This document shows, in pieces, positions 15,903 to 23,955 of a stretch of DNA of 64,000 nt. Below the pieces are notes generated by a model that was not told the origin of the DNA, did not search any database, and worked only from the letters and a program-made list of their open reading frames with translations. The position numbers were made by a program, and so were the translations under genes. This stretch comes from Methylotuvimicrobium sp018830325 (GTDB taxonomy: Bacteria > Pseudomonadota > Gammaproteobacteria > Methylococcales > Methylomonadaceae), in assembly GCF_044788715.1 (NCBI RefSeq), contig NZ_CP173170.1, positions 4,836,001 to 4,900,000 of the forward strand, in the 5' to 3' direction. The first letter of the stretch is position 1, and the number at the start of each line of letters is the position of its first letter.

Positions 15903-17474
15903 ATGATCAAAATCGATACCGTTTTCGAACACCTATTGACCCATTACCGGGGGCAATTCGCCACCGTTTTTTTGTTGCCGATTTCGGCTGTTTACGGCGC
16001 CTATTCCGGATTTCGCAATTGGTTGTCATTTCGCCTCAGCAGCGCCCCGGCAAAACACGATACCCGCGTTGCCGAGGTCATTCGGCAAATTGAAGATTGG
16101 AAAGCACAAGGAGCCCAGCAAAAACTGTGTACGGCACGGTCGGGCTGGAAAACCATGAGCGAACTGGTGCCCAAGTACAAATTGTCTCATCGTAAGATCG
16201 ATATAGGGTTGTACGATGTGTTGGAAATCGACGCGCAGCGCAGTATTGTCCGGGTAGAGCCGCTCGTTAGCATGGGTCAGCTCTCGCGAACGTTGATCTC
16301 GCAAGGCTGGACCCTACCGGTGGTGCCGGAATTGGACAGCCTAACGGTAGGCGGTTTGATCATGGGCTTCGGCGTCGAAACCAGCAGCCATAAATACGGC
16401 TTATTTCAGCATATTTGCGAAGCTATCGAAATCGTGACGGCGGAAGGTAAGTTGGTCAAATGCAGCGCGTCGGAAAATCCCGAGCTATTTTATCAAGTTC
16501 CATGGAGTCATGGCACACTGGGTTTTCTGGTGGCTGCTGAGTTGAAAATCATCCCGGTCAAAAAATTTGTCAGGGTTCATTACCAGCCTGTTCATAGCTT
16601 GGATCATCTAGTACGGGTGTTCGAGCAAGCCTCGCGCGATACCGAAAACAACGATTTCGTCGAAGCTTTGGTCTATGGGCGCGACGAGGCGGTGATCATG
16701 ACCGGTAAATTCGCCGATGCCGTCGGACAGGACGGCCATTTGAATGCTATCGGAAAGTGGTATAAGTCTTGGTTTTTTAAGCATGTTCAAGGCTATCTGC
16801 AGAGCAATAAGGAAGGCGTCGAATATCTGCCGGTGCGGGATTATTACCATCGCCACACGCGCAGTTATTTTTGGGCGATGGAGGAAATCATACCCTTCGG
16901 CAATCATCCTATTTTCAGGGCTTTGTTGGGCTGGGCTTTGCCGCCCCGGATCGAGTTATTGAAGTATACCGAAACGCAAACTACTCAGCGGCTAAGGGAA
17001 AAATATCATGTCGTTCAGGATATGCTGGTGCCGATGCGTTTTCTGGAAACGTCCATCGATTATTTCGATAAGCATTTCAATCTATACCCTTTATGGCTAT
17101 CGCCGATGGCGATCAAAGACAACGGCGGGCAAGGCGGATTTGTGCAGCCGTATAAGGCTGAGAATGGCGAAATTGACGAGCTCTATGTCGACATCGGCGC
17201 TTACGGTACGCCAGCGAAGAGCGATTTCGATAATGCCGAAGCTCTCCCGTTGTTGGAAAAATTCGTGATCGAACATAGCGGTTATCAAGCACTCTATGCG
17301 AGAACCTTCATGAGCCGGGATGACTTTAGAAGGATGTTCGATCATAGCAGTTACGATCGGATTCGGGAGCATTTGCCTCACTGCCGACAAGCCTTCGATG
17401 AAGTCTACGATAAAGTTTCATCGATAGGCAGGGTTGCCCCGGTCGAAATGAGGAAATTGGAAAAGGCGAGTTAA
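15903..17474 (+). CDS. FAD-binding oxidoreductase, DHCR24 (delta-24 sterol reductase)-like
   Basis: 523 residues. N-terminal hydrophobic anchor (FATVFLLPISAVYGAY) is followed by a PCMH-type FAD-binding domain with VEPLVSMGQLSRTL, VVPELDSLTVGGLIMGFGVETSSHKYGLF (about 140-168) and ELFYQVPWSHGTLGFLVAAELKIIP, all typical of the 24-dehydrocholesterol reductase/diminuto group. The C-terminal half keeps FNLYPLWLSPM and FVQPYKAENGEIDELYVDIGAYG. DHCR24 reduces the side-chain double bond of sterols. Several methanotrophs make sterols with saturated side chains, so a sterol role is plausible, but no sterol gene is near and some bacterial homologues act on other lipids. Confidence 0.8.
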   Translation: MIKIDTVFEHLLTHYRGQFATVFLLPISAVYGAYSGFRNWLSFRLSSAPAKHDTRVAEVIRQIEDWKAQGAQQKLCTARSGWKTMSELVPKYKLSHRKIDIGLYDVLEIDAQRSIVRVEPLVSMGQLSRTLISQGWTLPVVPELDSLTVGGLIMGFGVETSSHKYGLFQHICEAIEIVTAEGKLVKCSASENPELFYQVPWSHGTLGFLVAAELKIIPVKKFVRVHYQPVHSLDHLVRVFEQASRDTENNDFVEALVYGRDEAVIMTGKFADAVGQDGHLNAIGKWYKSWFFKHVQGYLQSNKEGVEYLPVRDYYHRHTRSYFWAMEEIIPFGNHPIFRALLGWALPPRIELLKYTETQTTQRLREKYHVVQDMLVPMRFLETSIDYFDKHFNLYPLWLSPMAIKDNGGQGGFVQPYKAENGEIDELYVDIGAYGTPAKSDFDNAEALPLLEKFVIEHSGYQALYARTFMSRDDFRRMFDHSSYDRIREHLPHCRQAFDEVYDKVSSIGRVAPVEMRKLEKAS

Positions 17475-17864
17475 GGATATGCAAACATGGCAGGCCGGGC
17501 TTACACCCATGCGCGTCTAACTAAAAACGGCCAACCGACATCACGCTCTTTCTCAGGCTCCAGCTTGGGAAAGACATCCCCGGAAGCGCAGCCGAAGGGC
17601 TCAGGGCAAGAGCTTCCTGAGACCGACACAACCTCCGCACACTCTCAATCACCCCCCCCACGCGCTCGATCAATCTTTCTTGATTGTCGGGAAGCTAGAG
17701 CTTCCTGAAAAGGTTACCCAAGCAGGAGCTTGGGTAACAGTATATTTTTGTCTTTATGACCTCGATACGCGCTTTCCCAAGCTCCAAGCTTGGGAAAGCG
17801 CGTATGCGGGTTGAATAATTCGGCCCCGCTGCTGCTAAAAGCAAAGGGGATGCGCTTCGCGCGG
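17475..17864. repeat. Repeat-rich intergenic region with CCCAAGC palindromes
   Basis: About 390 bases with no gene. It holds hairpins of one type: TTACCCAAGCAGGAGCTTGGGTAA at about 17716-17739 and GCTTTCCCAAGCTCC-AAGCTTGGGAAAGC at about 17770-17798, plus a degenerate copy at 17560-17620 (GCTCCAGCTTGGGAAAG and GGGAAGCTAGAGCTTCC). These match the window-edge repeats at 1-130. A REP-like fragment (GCGGGTTGAATAATTCGGCCCCG) follows at about 17806-17828. One of them may terminate the converging genes. Confidence 0.6.
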
Positions 17865-18593
17865 TCAACTGTGCCTATAGTCGATACTATTGGACCCTAA
17901 GCTTTGTCTTCGCTGTTGGTTTTTCCATTCGCGGTGCCTGACCATGATATCGACGACTTTCTGCGGATCGTCGGTGAGGGTGATGAAATTGAGGTCTTCT
18001 TCCGAAATCGTACCGTATTCGATCATCGTCGTCCGCACCCAATCCATTAAACCTTTCCAATAATCGCTGCCGAATAACACTAAAGGCAACGGATAAATTT
18101 TATGCGTCTGCATCAAGGTTAGCGATTCGAAAAACTCATCGAGCGTACCGAATCCGCCCGGCATGCAGACATAGCCCATCGAATGACGAACGAACATGAC
18201 TTTTCTGACGAAGAAGTACCGAAAATTCAGCGAGATATCCTGATAAGGATTCGGGTGTTGCTCCATAGGCAATTCGATATTCAAGCCGACCGCAGGCGGT
18301 TTTTGGGATTTTGCGCCCTTGTTTGCTGCTTCCATGATTCCGGGACCGCCGCCGCTGATAACCGCGAAATTATGCTGGCCGAGTAATTCAGCAATTTCGA
18401 CCGTTTTCAAATAATAATGATGATCCGGTTGTATGCGCGCGGAACCAAAAATAGAAATCGCATCGCTTAAACCGGATAACCGGTCGAAACCTTCGGTAAA
18501 TTCGCTGATAATCCTAAAAATTCGCCAAGATTGATCGCCTTTGACATCATCGATGATGTTGGCGGTATCGTGTTGCTTGTTTGGGGGTTTCAT
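17865..18593 (-). CDS. LOG family protein (TIGR00730-type nucleotide phosphoribohydrolase-like)
   Basis: 242 residues of the lysine-decarboxylase-like/LOG family. The signature PGGFGTLDEFFE (PGGxGTxxE) is present at about 141-152, with the upstream phosphate-binding GGGPGIMEAANKGA at about 80-93. Characterised members cleave nucleoside 5'-monophosphates, releasing free base and ribose 5-phosphate; in plants and actinobacteria the substrate is a cytokinin nucleotide. It is the last gene of the minus-strand pyr group, 4 bases after the cytochrome gene. It probably acts in purine nucleotide turnover; the substrate is unproven. Confidence 0.85.
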   Translation of the reverse strand: MKPPNKQHDTANIIDDVKGDQSWRIFRIISEFTEGFDRLSGLSDAISIFGSARIQPDHHYYLKTVEIAELLGQHNFAVISGGGPGIMEAANKGAKSQKPPAVGLNIELPMEQHPNPYQDISLNFRYFFVRKVMFVRHSMGYVCMPGGFGTLDEFFESLTLMQTHKIYPLPLVLFGSDYWKGLMDWVRTTMIEYGTISEEDLNFITLTDDPQKVVDIMVRHREWKNQQRRQSLGSNSIDYRHS

Positions 18594-18597
18594 CGCT

Positions 18598-18900
18598 TTA
18601 TTTGGCTACACTATGATTGAGCACGTAAGTACTGAGCGAGCGCATTTTGCTACCGGTGATCTTCGGGAACTTGGGCATCATCAGCGAGCCGCCCTGCACT
18701 TTGTGCGTGATATACCGTTCATTGGCATTTTTCTCGTTGAGTGAAAAAACGACTTGCGGGACTGCCGGGTCTTTGGGTTGATGGCATTCCGCACAGGCTT
18801 CTTTGAAGATGCTTTCGCCGGTCGCCGAGGACGCCGGCGTATAGTCGCGCGTGCAAGCCGCCAATAAAAAAAAGGCCGAAACGAGCAGGATCTTAATCAT
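18598..18900 (-). CDS. Small c-type cytochrome lipoprotein
   Basis: 100 residues. The signal ends in lipobox LLAAC (Cys16), predicting a lipid-anchored periplasmic protein. One haem attachment motif CAECH (36-40) and a later Met (in MMPKFPKI, about 74-75) as the probable axial ligand define a single-haem class I cytochrome c. The start overlaps the end of the dihydroorotase-like gene by 8 bases. A partner oxidase or dehydrogenase is not encoded nearby, so the redox role is open. Confidence 0.85.
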   Translation of the reverse strand: MIKILLVSAFFLLAACTRDYTPASSATGESIFKEACAECHQPKDPAVPQVVFSLNEKNANERYITHKVQGGSLMMPKFPKITGSKMRSLSTYVLNHSVAK

Positions 18901-20182
18901 GAAACACTCCTTGATAAATAATTTTACCGGATTGCAATGTGGCGCTGACGCGACCGGTTAATGTTTCTCCCCAATAAGGCGTATTGATACCTTTGCTATA
19001 CCAGGTCGAACGGTCGACTTGCCATCGACGGACGGGGTCGAATATGCAAATATCGGCGGATTTCCCAGGTGTCAATGTACCACTTTCCAATCTCAGCACC
19101 TTGGCGGGGGTTTGCGTTAACGCGGCAATGCCTTCAGAAAGTGTAATCAATTTTTCATCGACCAGTTTCAGCATTAACGGCAATAACGTTTCAAGCGCCG
19201 ATATACCGGGTTCGGTTTCCGGAAACGCCCCTAATTTAGCATCGAGGTCGTGCGGTTGATGATCCGAACACAGTGTGCCGATAGTGCCTTGCGTCAATGC
19301 CTTTCTGAGAAAGACTTTATCCAGTTCGCTCCGTAACGGGGGCAAAACATGGTAAACGCTATCGAAAGGCTTCATGTCGTTTTCGGTCAGATGCAACTGA
19401 TGCGCCGCGATATCGGCACTGACCGATAATCCGTATTTTTGGGCCTGCTGGATTTTGATCACCGAACGGCGGCAACTGATTTGTCCGAAATGCACACGGC
19501 ATCCGGTCAGTTCGGCCAGTTCGAGACATTGCGACAATGCGATCGTTTCGGCGGTTTCGGGTATGCCAGGCAAGCCGTAGCGGGTCGCAAATGCCCCTTC
19601 ATGCGCGCAACCTTCATTGCTCAGGCTTTGCTCATTGGGCCGGTAGATTAACAATAAATCATGACTGGCGGCATATTCCATTGCGCGCCTCAATACCAGT
19701 AGATTGCTTATGGGTTTGCCGCCGTTGCCGACCGCTATGCAGCCGGCCTCCTGTAGCGCCAACATCGAACTGAGCTCTTGGCCTTCAAGGTTTCGCGTCA
19801 GCGCGCCGATTGGCAGGATTTGCCGGTAATTGGAGTTTTCGGCCAATTCTTTGACCAATTCGGTAATTGCCGGCGTATCGATGACCGGCCGCGTATCGGG
19901 TTGTAAAATTAAGGTCGTAATGCCGCCGGCCGCAGCCGCCTTGGTTTCGGTTTGAAACGTGGCTTTATGGCTTTGGCCCGGTTGACGCAGGCGAGTGCTG
20001 ATATCGATAAAGCCGGGGCAGACGATTTGACCGGAAGCGTCGATGACGCTGTCGGCCTCAAAGCCGTCGGGTTTTTCGAATAAGGCAAGGATTTTGCCGT
20101 CGGCAACATAAACCGGACCGGTTCGATCGGTCGAGTAGGCTGGATCGATCACGCGTCCTTGTTCAATCAGAATTCTTTTCAT
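18893..20182 (-). CDS. pyrC': Dihydroorotase-like PyrC' (probably inactive, ATCase partner)
   Basis: 429 residues of the dihydroorotase family. The metal-binding HxH that should follow the conserved Asp is replaced: GFIDISTRLRQPG has Ser62 and Arg64 where His is required, although the later CSDHQPHD motif is kept. In Pseudomonas the equivalent gene downstream of pyrB encodes a non-catalytic subunit needed to assemble the dodecameric aspartate transcarbamoylase. The same position (stop of pyrB touching this start) supports that reading. A true dihydroorotase must be encoded elsewhere. Regulation is presumably joint with pyrR and pyrB. Confidence 0.88.
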   Translation of the reverse strand: MKRILIEQGRVIDPAYSTDRTGPVYVADGKILALFEKPDGFEADSVIDASGQIVCPGFIDISTRLRQPGQSHKATFQTETKAAAAGGITTLILQPDTRPVIDTPAITELVKELAENSNYRQILPIGALTRNLEGQELSSMLALQEAGCIAVGNGGKPISNLLVLRRAMEYAASHDLLLIYRPNEQSLSNEGCAHEGAFATRYGLPGIPETAETIALSQCLELAELTGCRVHFGQISCRRSVIKIQQAQKYGLSVSADIAAHQLHLTENDMKPFDSVYHVLPPLRSELDKVFLRKALTQGTIGTLCSDHQPHDLDAKLGAFPETEPGISALETLLPLMLKLVDEKLITLSEGIAALTQTPAKVLRLESGTLTPGKSADICIFDPVRRWQVDRSTWYSKGINTPYWGETLTGRVSATLQSGKIIYQGVFHD

Positions 20183-21144
20183 CAGGTCGCTCCTTGAGTT
20201 TGCATCGCCATCGACATGACAGCCATACGTATCGCGATACCGTTACTGACTTGCCGTAATATAACCGATTGCGGACCGTCGGCAACGCGAGTATCGATTT
20301 CGACGCCGCGATTGATCGGCCCCGGGTGCATCACGATCGCATCGGGCTTGGCGATTTCCAGTTTTTCAGGCGTCAAACCGAAACATTTGAAGTACTCGCT
20401 TTCGCTGGGTAGCAGAGCCGAGGTCATGCGCTCTTTTTGTAAACGCAGCATGATGATGACATCGATGTCTTTGAGTCCTTCGGTCAAGTTATGACAGACC
20501 GTGACGCCGAGCGTTTCGACATAGGCGGGGAGCAAGGTTTTCGGTGCGATAACCCGAACTTCGGCCGCGCCCAAGGTATTGAGTGCCAGAATTTGCGAGC
20601 GTGCAACTCTGGAATGCAGAATGTCGCCGATGATCGCGACTCTCAATGTGCTGAAATCCGGCTTGAACTGCCGAATCGTGAACATATCCAGCATTGCCTG
20701 AGTCGGATGACTGTGACGACCGTCGCCGGCATTGATCACGCTGATATGCGGCGCGGTATGTTCGGCGATAAAATGCGCGGCGCCGCTGGTCCCGTGACGT
20801 ACGACAAACATATCGACAAACATTGCTTCCAGATTGCGGATCGTATCGAGCAGGCTTTCACCCTTCGAGGTGGCCGAAGTCGCGATATTCATGCTGATGA
20901 CATCGGCCGAGAGTCGCTTGGCCGCGAGTTCGAAGGTCGTTCGGGTGCGCGTGCTGTTTTCGAAAAACAGATTAACGATGGTCTTACCCCGCAATAAGGG
21001 AACTTTTTTTACATGATGCCCCGACATCTCGGCAAACGATTCGGCAGTATCGAGAATTTCGGTCAACAACGCTTTGTCGAGTCCGTCAATCGTCAAAAAG
21101 TGCTTCAATTTACCTTCGGCGTTTAATTGTAAATTGTGACTCAT
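20182..21144 (-). CDS. pyrB: Aspartate carbamoyltransferase catalytic subunit
   Basis: 320 residues. The carbamoyl-phosphate motif STRTRTTFE, the HPTQAMLDMFTI segment and MHPGPINRGVEID are all present, so the enzyme should be active in condensing carbamoyl phosphate with aspartate in pyrimidine synthesis. The N-terminus has a short extension (MSHNLQLNAEGKLKHFLTI) as in class A transcarbamoylases that bind PyrC'. It lies between pyrR and pyrC' in one unit, with 1-3 base spacing. Confidence 0.95.
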   Translation of the reverse strand: MSHNLQLNAEGKLKHFLTIDGLDKALLTEILDTAESFAEMSGHHVKKVPLLRGKTIVNLFFENSTRTRTTFELAAKRLSADVISMNIATSATSKGESLLDTIRNLEAMFVDMFVVRHGTSGAAHFIAEHTAPHISVINAGDGRHSHPTQAMLDMFTIRQFKPDFSTLRVAIIGDILHSRVARSQILALNTLGAAEVRVIAPKTLLPAYVETLGVTVCHNLTEGLKDIDVIIMLRLQKERMTSALLPSESEYFKCFGLTPEKLEIAKPDAIVMHPGPINRGVEIDTRVADGPQSVILRQVSNGIAIRMAVMSMAMQTQGAT

Positions 21145-21147
21145 GCC

Positions 21148-21693
21148 TTAAGCCGCTACGTCAAGAGTTTGAATATCGATGCCCAAAGGGTCCGGGCCGG
21201 TTAATTTGATGCGTTGATTGGCGTCAAGACGAATCGATGAGCCGATACAGTCCGGGCGCAACGGAATTTGCCGCCCGTCGCGCTCGATCAATACCGCCAA
21301 CACGACTTGATTAGGTCGGCCGTAATCGAAGATTTCATTGAGCGCTGCACGAATCGTTCGTCCGGTGTAAAAGACATCGTCGACCAGAATAATATCGCGG
21401 CCCTCGATCGTATTCGGCAAGGCGCTTGGCTTGACATTCGGATGCACACCGATTTGCGAAAAATCGTCGCGGTAAAACGTGATATCCAATAGCCCTAAAG
21501 GCTCTGTCAAACCCAGGCGTTGATGGAGACGTTCGGCAATCCAGACGCCGCCGGTGCGAATGCCGATCATCAACGGATTTTCAAGATTTCGGGTAGTAAT
21601 TATATTGCCGATAGCCGATTCCAGCCGAGTCAATAATTCAGTAATATCGAGTTGTTGATGGGTCATATGTCGGGTTATTGAGTGTTGAGCCAT
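21148..21693 (-). CDS. pyrR: Bifunctional PyrR regulator/uracil phosphoribosyltransferase
   Basis: 181 residues if started at 21693, or about 172 from the inner Met (MTHQQLDITELL); the inner start gives the usual family length, while the outer one overlaps ruvX by 19 bases. The PRPP-binding motif DIILVDDVFYTGRTI is intact. PyrR proteins regulate pyr expression in Gram-positives by binding RNA; in gammaproteobacteria the regulatory role next to pyrB is less clear. Three bases separate it from pyrB. Confidence 0.92.
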   Translation of the reverse strand: MAQHSITRHMTHQQLDITELLTRLESAIGNIITTRNLENPLMIGIRTGGVWIAERLHQRLGLTEPLGLLDITFYRDDFSQIGVHPNVKPSALPNTIEGRDIILVDDVFYTGRTIRAALNEIFDYGRPNQVVLAVLIERDGRQIPLRPDCIGSSIRLDANQRIKLTGPDPLGIDIQTLDVAA

Positions 21694-22121
21694 GTTTGTA
21701 ATATGAGCTGGGCGGCAAGCCGATCTTGCACTTCCCAGAGCTTGCCGGCGCTGACTCGCACGTCATCGTATAGCATTTGTTTGGCTTCAAAAGTCGTCAG
21801 GGTTTCATCCTGCTGAAAAACCGGTAGTTGAAAGCGCCCTTCCAATTGCCGGCAAAATTTGAGCATACGCGGGGTAATCGGATTATCCTGGCCATCGCTC
21901 TGCCGGGAAATACCGACGACTAAGCCCGCCGGTTGCCATTCTTGAATAAGCCGGCCGATAGCCGTCCAGTCCGGTGCTTGATTAACCGAGCGTAAAGTCG
22001 ATAAGGCATTGGCCGTTCCGGTCGTGGTTTGTCCAACCGCCACGCCGATTTTTTTATTACCGAAATCGAAACCGAGGTAGGTATCGTGATTGCGAGGAGC
22101 AAGCGGATCGTGTTTAGCCAT
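21675..22121 (-). CDS. ruvX: Holliday junction resolvase-like RuvX/YqgF
   Basis: 148 residues, full length. Motifs of the RNase H-fold family are visible: GFDFGNKKIGVAVG near the N-terminus, AGLVVGISRQSDG in the middle and QDETLTTFEA followed by a late Asp in VQDRLAAQLIL. Members process pre-16S rRNA 5' ends and are proposed Holliday resolvases. The gene overlaps algH by 8 bases, matching the conserved algH-ruvX-pyrR order. Confidence 0.93.
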   Translation of the reverse strand: MAKHDPLAPRNHDTYLGFDFGNKKIGVAVGQTTTGTANALSTLRSVNQAPDWTAIGRLIQEWQPAGLVVGISRQSDGQDNPITPRMLKFCRQLEGRFQLPVFQQDETLTTFEAKQMLYDDVRVSAGKLWEVQDRLAAQLILQTWLNTQ

Positions 22122-22695
22122 GTCCTGCCGGCGCGGTTAATTGATTGATGTCGATGCCGATTTGATGAGCTGCGGCCTGCCAGCGTTGATTGACCGGCGT
22201 ATTAAAGATGATATCATTGCCGCTAGGCGTGTTCAGCCAAGCATTATTGACAATTTCTTGCTCCAATTGGCCTTCGCCCCAGCCGGCATAGCCCAAGGCA
22301 ACTAGATATTGCTCGGGGCCTTCGCCGATCGCGATGGCTTCGAGAATATCGCGCGACGTCGTTAGCGCGATTTCATCCGATATCGAGATCGAGGAATCCC
22401 ATCTTCCGCATGGATTGTGGATCACAAAACCGCGTTCCTGTTGTACCGGCCCGCCGAAAAATACCGGAGCTTCCGCAGCGGTGGGGAAGGTCACGTTAAT
22501 TTGCATTTGTTTGAAGATGTCGCCCAGCTTCATGTCGATCTGCCGATTGATCACAATACCTAATGCGCCATCGGCGTTATGCTGACATAAGTAGGTCACG
22601 GTATGAAAAAAACCAGGATCGGTCAGGTTGGGCATCGCGATCAGAAATTGATTGTTTAAATAAGTCGTATCGGTCATATCGGTAAGTGTGTTCAT
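22114..22695 (-). CDS. algH: YqgE/AlgH family protein
   Basis: 193 residues of the UPF0301 family: FLIAMPNLTDPGFFHTVTYLCQHNADGALGIVINR at the N-terminus, VFFGGPVQQERGFVIH in the middle and ALGYAGWGEGQLEQEI near the end. The biochemical function is unknown; AlgH was named from an effect on alginate in Pseudomonas. It is the first gene of the algH-ruvX-pyrR-pyrB-pyrC' run. Confidence 0.92.
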   Translation of the reverse strand: MNTLTDMTDTTYLNNQFLIAMPNLTDPGFFHTVTYLCQHNADGALGIVINRQIDMKLGDIFKQMQINVTFPTAAEAPVFFGGPVQQERGFVIHNPCGRWDSSISISDEIALTTSRDILEAIAIGEGPEQYLVALGYAGWGEGQLEQEIVNNAWLNTPSGNDIIFNTPVNQRWQAAAHQIGIDINQLTAPAGHG

Positions 22696-22713
22696 GGATA
22701 TGCGAGTTAATGA

Positions 22714-22866
22714 GTTAACCCAGCTTTAACAAATGTAGTGTCTACGGATTATGTTATTGAATCATAAGGATTAAAAAACGCGCCTAAATGGGCTTGTAGT
22801 GCCGTAACATTGGTTTTTTTATAATATTCAAAACTTATGCTCAGTAAATGTTAAAGCTGGGTTAAC
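22714..22866. repeat. 153-bp element with 18-bp perfect terminal inverted repeats
   Basis: GTTAACCCAGCTTTAACA at 22714-22731 is exactly inverted at 22849-22866, enclosing about 117 bases of AT-rich non-coding DNA. The right arm overlaps the 3' end of tonB and supplies its TAA stop. The layout resembles a small non-autonomous transposable element (MITE), but no clear target duplication is seen. Alternatively the pair could act as a long-range terminator. Confidence 0.6.
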
Positions 22867-23743
22867 GTGCTGACATTCCCGATTCGTCCGAAAACTTCCA
22901 AACCCGGGTAATCACTAATACATCCAATTCCTTGAGCAATTCTTGAGGCAATGGCGGAAACGGCGCGCTTAAACGAACGATTCTTTTGGCGGCTTCGTCT
23001 AAGGCTGCATTGCCTGAAGGACGTTTAATTCGAATATTATATATCGTACCGTCCGGATTGATGCCGACTTCCATCGTCAACGTGCCGAAAAAGTTTTTTT
23101 TGCGTGCGACTTCAGGATAATTAAGGTTACCGGTCGCTTCCACCTTTTTTTTCCAGTCCATCTCATATTGCGAAGCAACATATTTATGAGTGCTCACCGC
23201 ATTGACATGCTTGATTTTGCTGATATCGGCGCTGAGTTGCTGTTGCCGAACTTCCGTTCCCAGTTGCGCAATTTGTTGTTGCAAAGCTGCGGCGGTAATT
23301 TTCGGAACCGGTTTGCTTTGCGGTTGAACCGGGGCTTTAACCGGTACGGGAGGTGCTTTTGTCTCGGCTGGGCGAATCGTGCTGATTATTTTTTTGGGGG
23401 CTGCGGCTTGACGTTGAACCGGTTTGCTTTGCGGTTGCTTGTTAGGCAAGGTCCCGCGGCTAGGCAGCTTTTGTTTAGGCGGGGTTGGTTTGGTTTTTTG
23501 TTTGCCGGCGCCGATTTGATTTTCCTGGGCTAGAAAACTCGCCTGTTTAGGGGCTTTTTGTGCCGGCGTCGTGGCTAACGTGATTTCAATTGCACGATGA
23601 GTCTCTTCTTGTTTAGGCATTGAAAAATTAATGCCTAGAATAACCATAATATGCAGTATAGCGGCAATAAATAGGGTGATCATTAAGGCATCGTTTTCCG
23701 ATGTGTTGGAAACTCCGCCCAAGAAAGCTCTTGATGTTGTCAT
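22862..23743 (-). CDS. tonB: TonB family energy transducer
   Basis: 293 residues. A single N-terminal membrane anchor (LFIAAILHIMVILGINF, about 26-42) is followed by a long Pro/Lys/Gln-rich stalk and a C-terminal TonB domain (NLNYPEVARKKNFFGTLTMEVGINPDG; LDEAAKRIVRLSAPFPP). The protein spans the periplasm and links ExbB/ExbD to outer-membrane receptors. No exbB/exbD is adjacent. The gshB-tonB-algH order equals that of P. aeruginosa tonB3, which is linked to type IV pili rather than iron uptake; a similar role here is possible. Its stop lies in an 18-base inverted repeat. Confidence 0.9.
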   Translation of the reverse strand: MTTSRAFLGGVSNTSENDALMITLFIAAILHIMVILGINFSMPKQEETHRAIEITLATTPAQKAPKQASFLAQENQIGAGKQKTKPTPPKQKLPSRGTLPNKQPQSKPVQRQAAAPKKIISTIRPAETKAPPVPVKAPVQPQSKPVPKITAAALQQQIAQLGTEVRQQQLSADISKIKHVNAVSTHKYVASQYEMDWKKKVEATGNLNYPEVARKKNFFGTLTMEVGINPDGTIYNIRIKRPSGNAALDEAAKRIVRLSAPFPPLPQELLKELDVLVITRVWKFSDESGMSAR

Positions 23744-23889
23744 AATCTATTGATTGCTAAAGACTAAACGGAAACCGTACTTGTTTTCATTAAACTATAA
23801 ACTTTAACTTAAAGGAAGTATCTATGCGGGACGGGGTTGGTCACCCAGTCTTGCACGTTTCGACCCTACCCAAAGCAAACCGAAACGTT

Positions 23890-23915
23890 CGGGGCGGGTT
23901 GAATAACTCGTCCCG
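23890..23915. repeat. REP-like palindrome, copy A
   Basis: CGGGGCGGGTTGAATAACTCGTCCCG is a near-perfect palindrome preceded by CGAAACGTT. The same palindrome with the same GAACGTTTC neighbour occurs at 39440-39463, a variant at 37263-37285 and a fragment at 17806. It is a plausible substrate for a RAYT transposase such as the broken one at 14.4 kb. Confidence 0.6.
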
Positions 23916-23955
23916 CGCCAGTGTCGAAAATGAGTTCGATAAACTTTCGAGAAAT

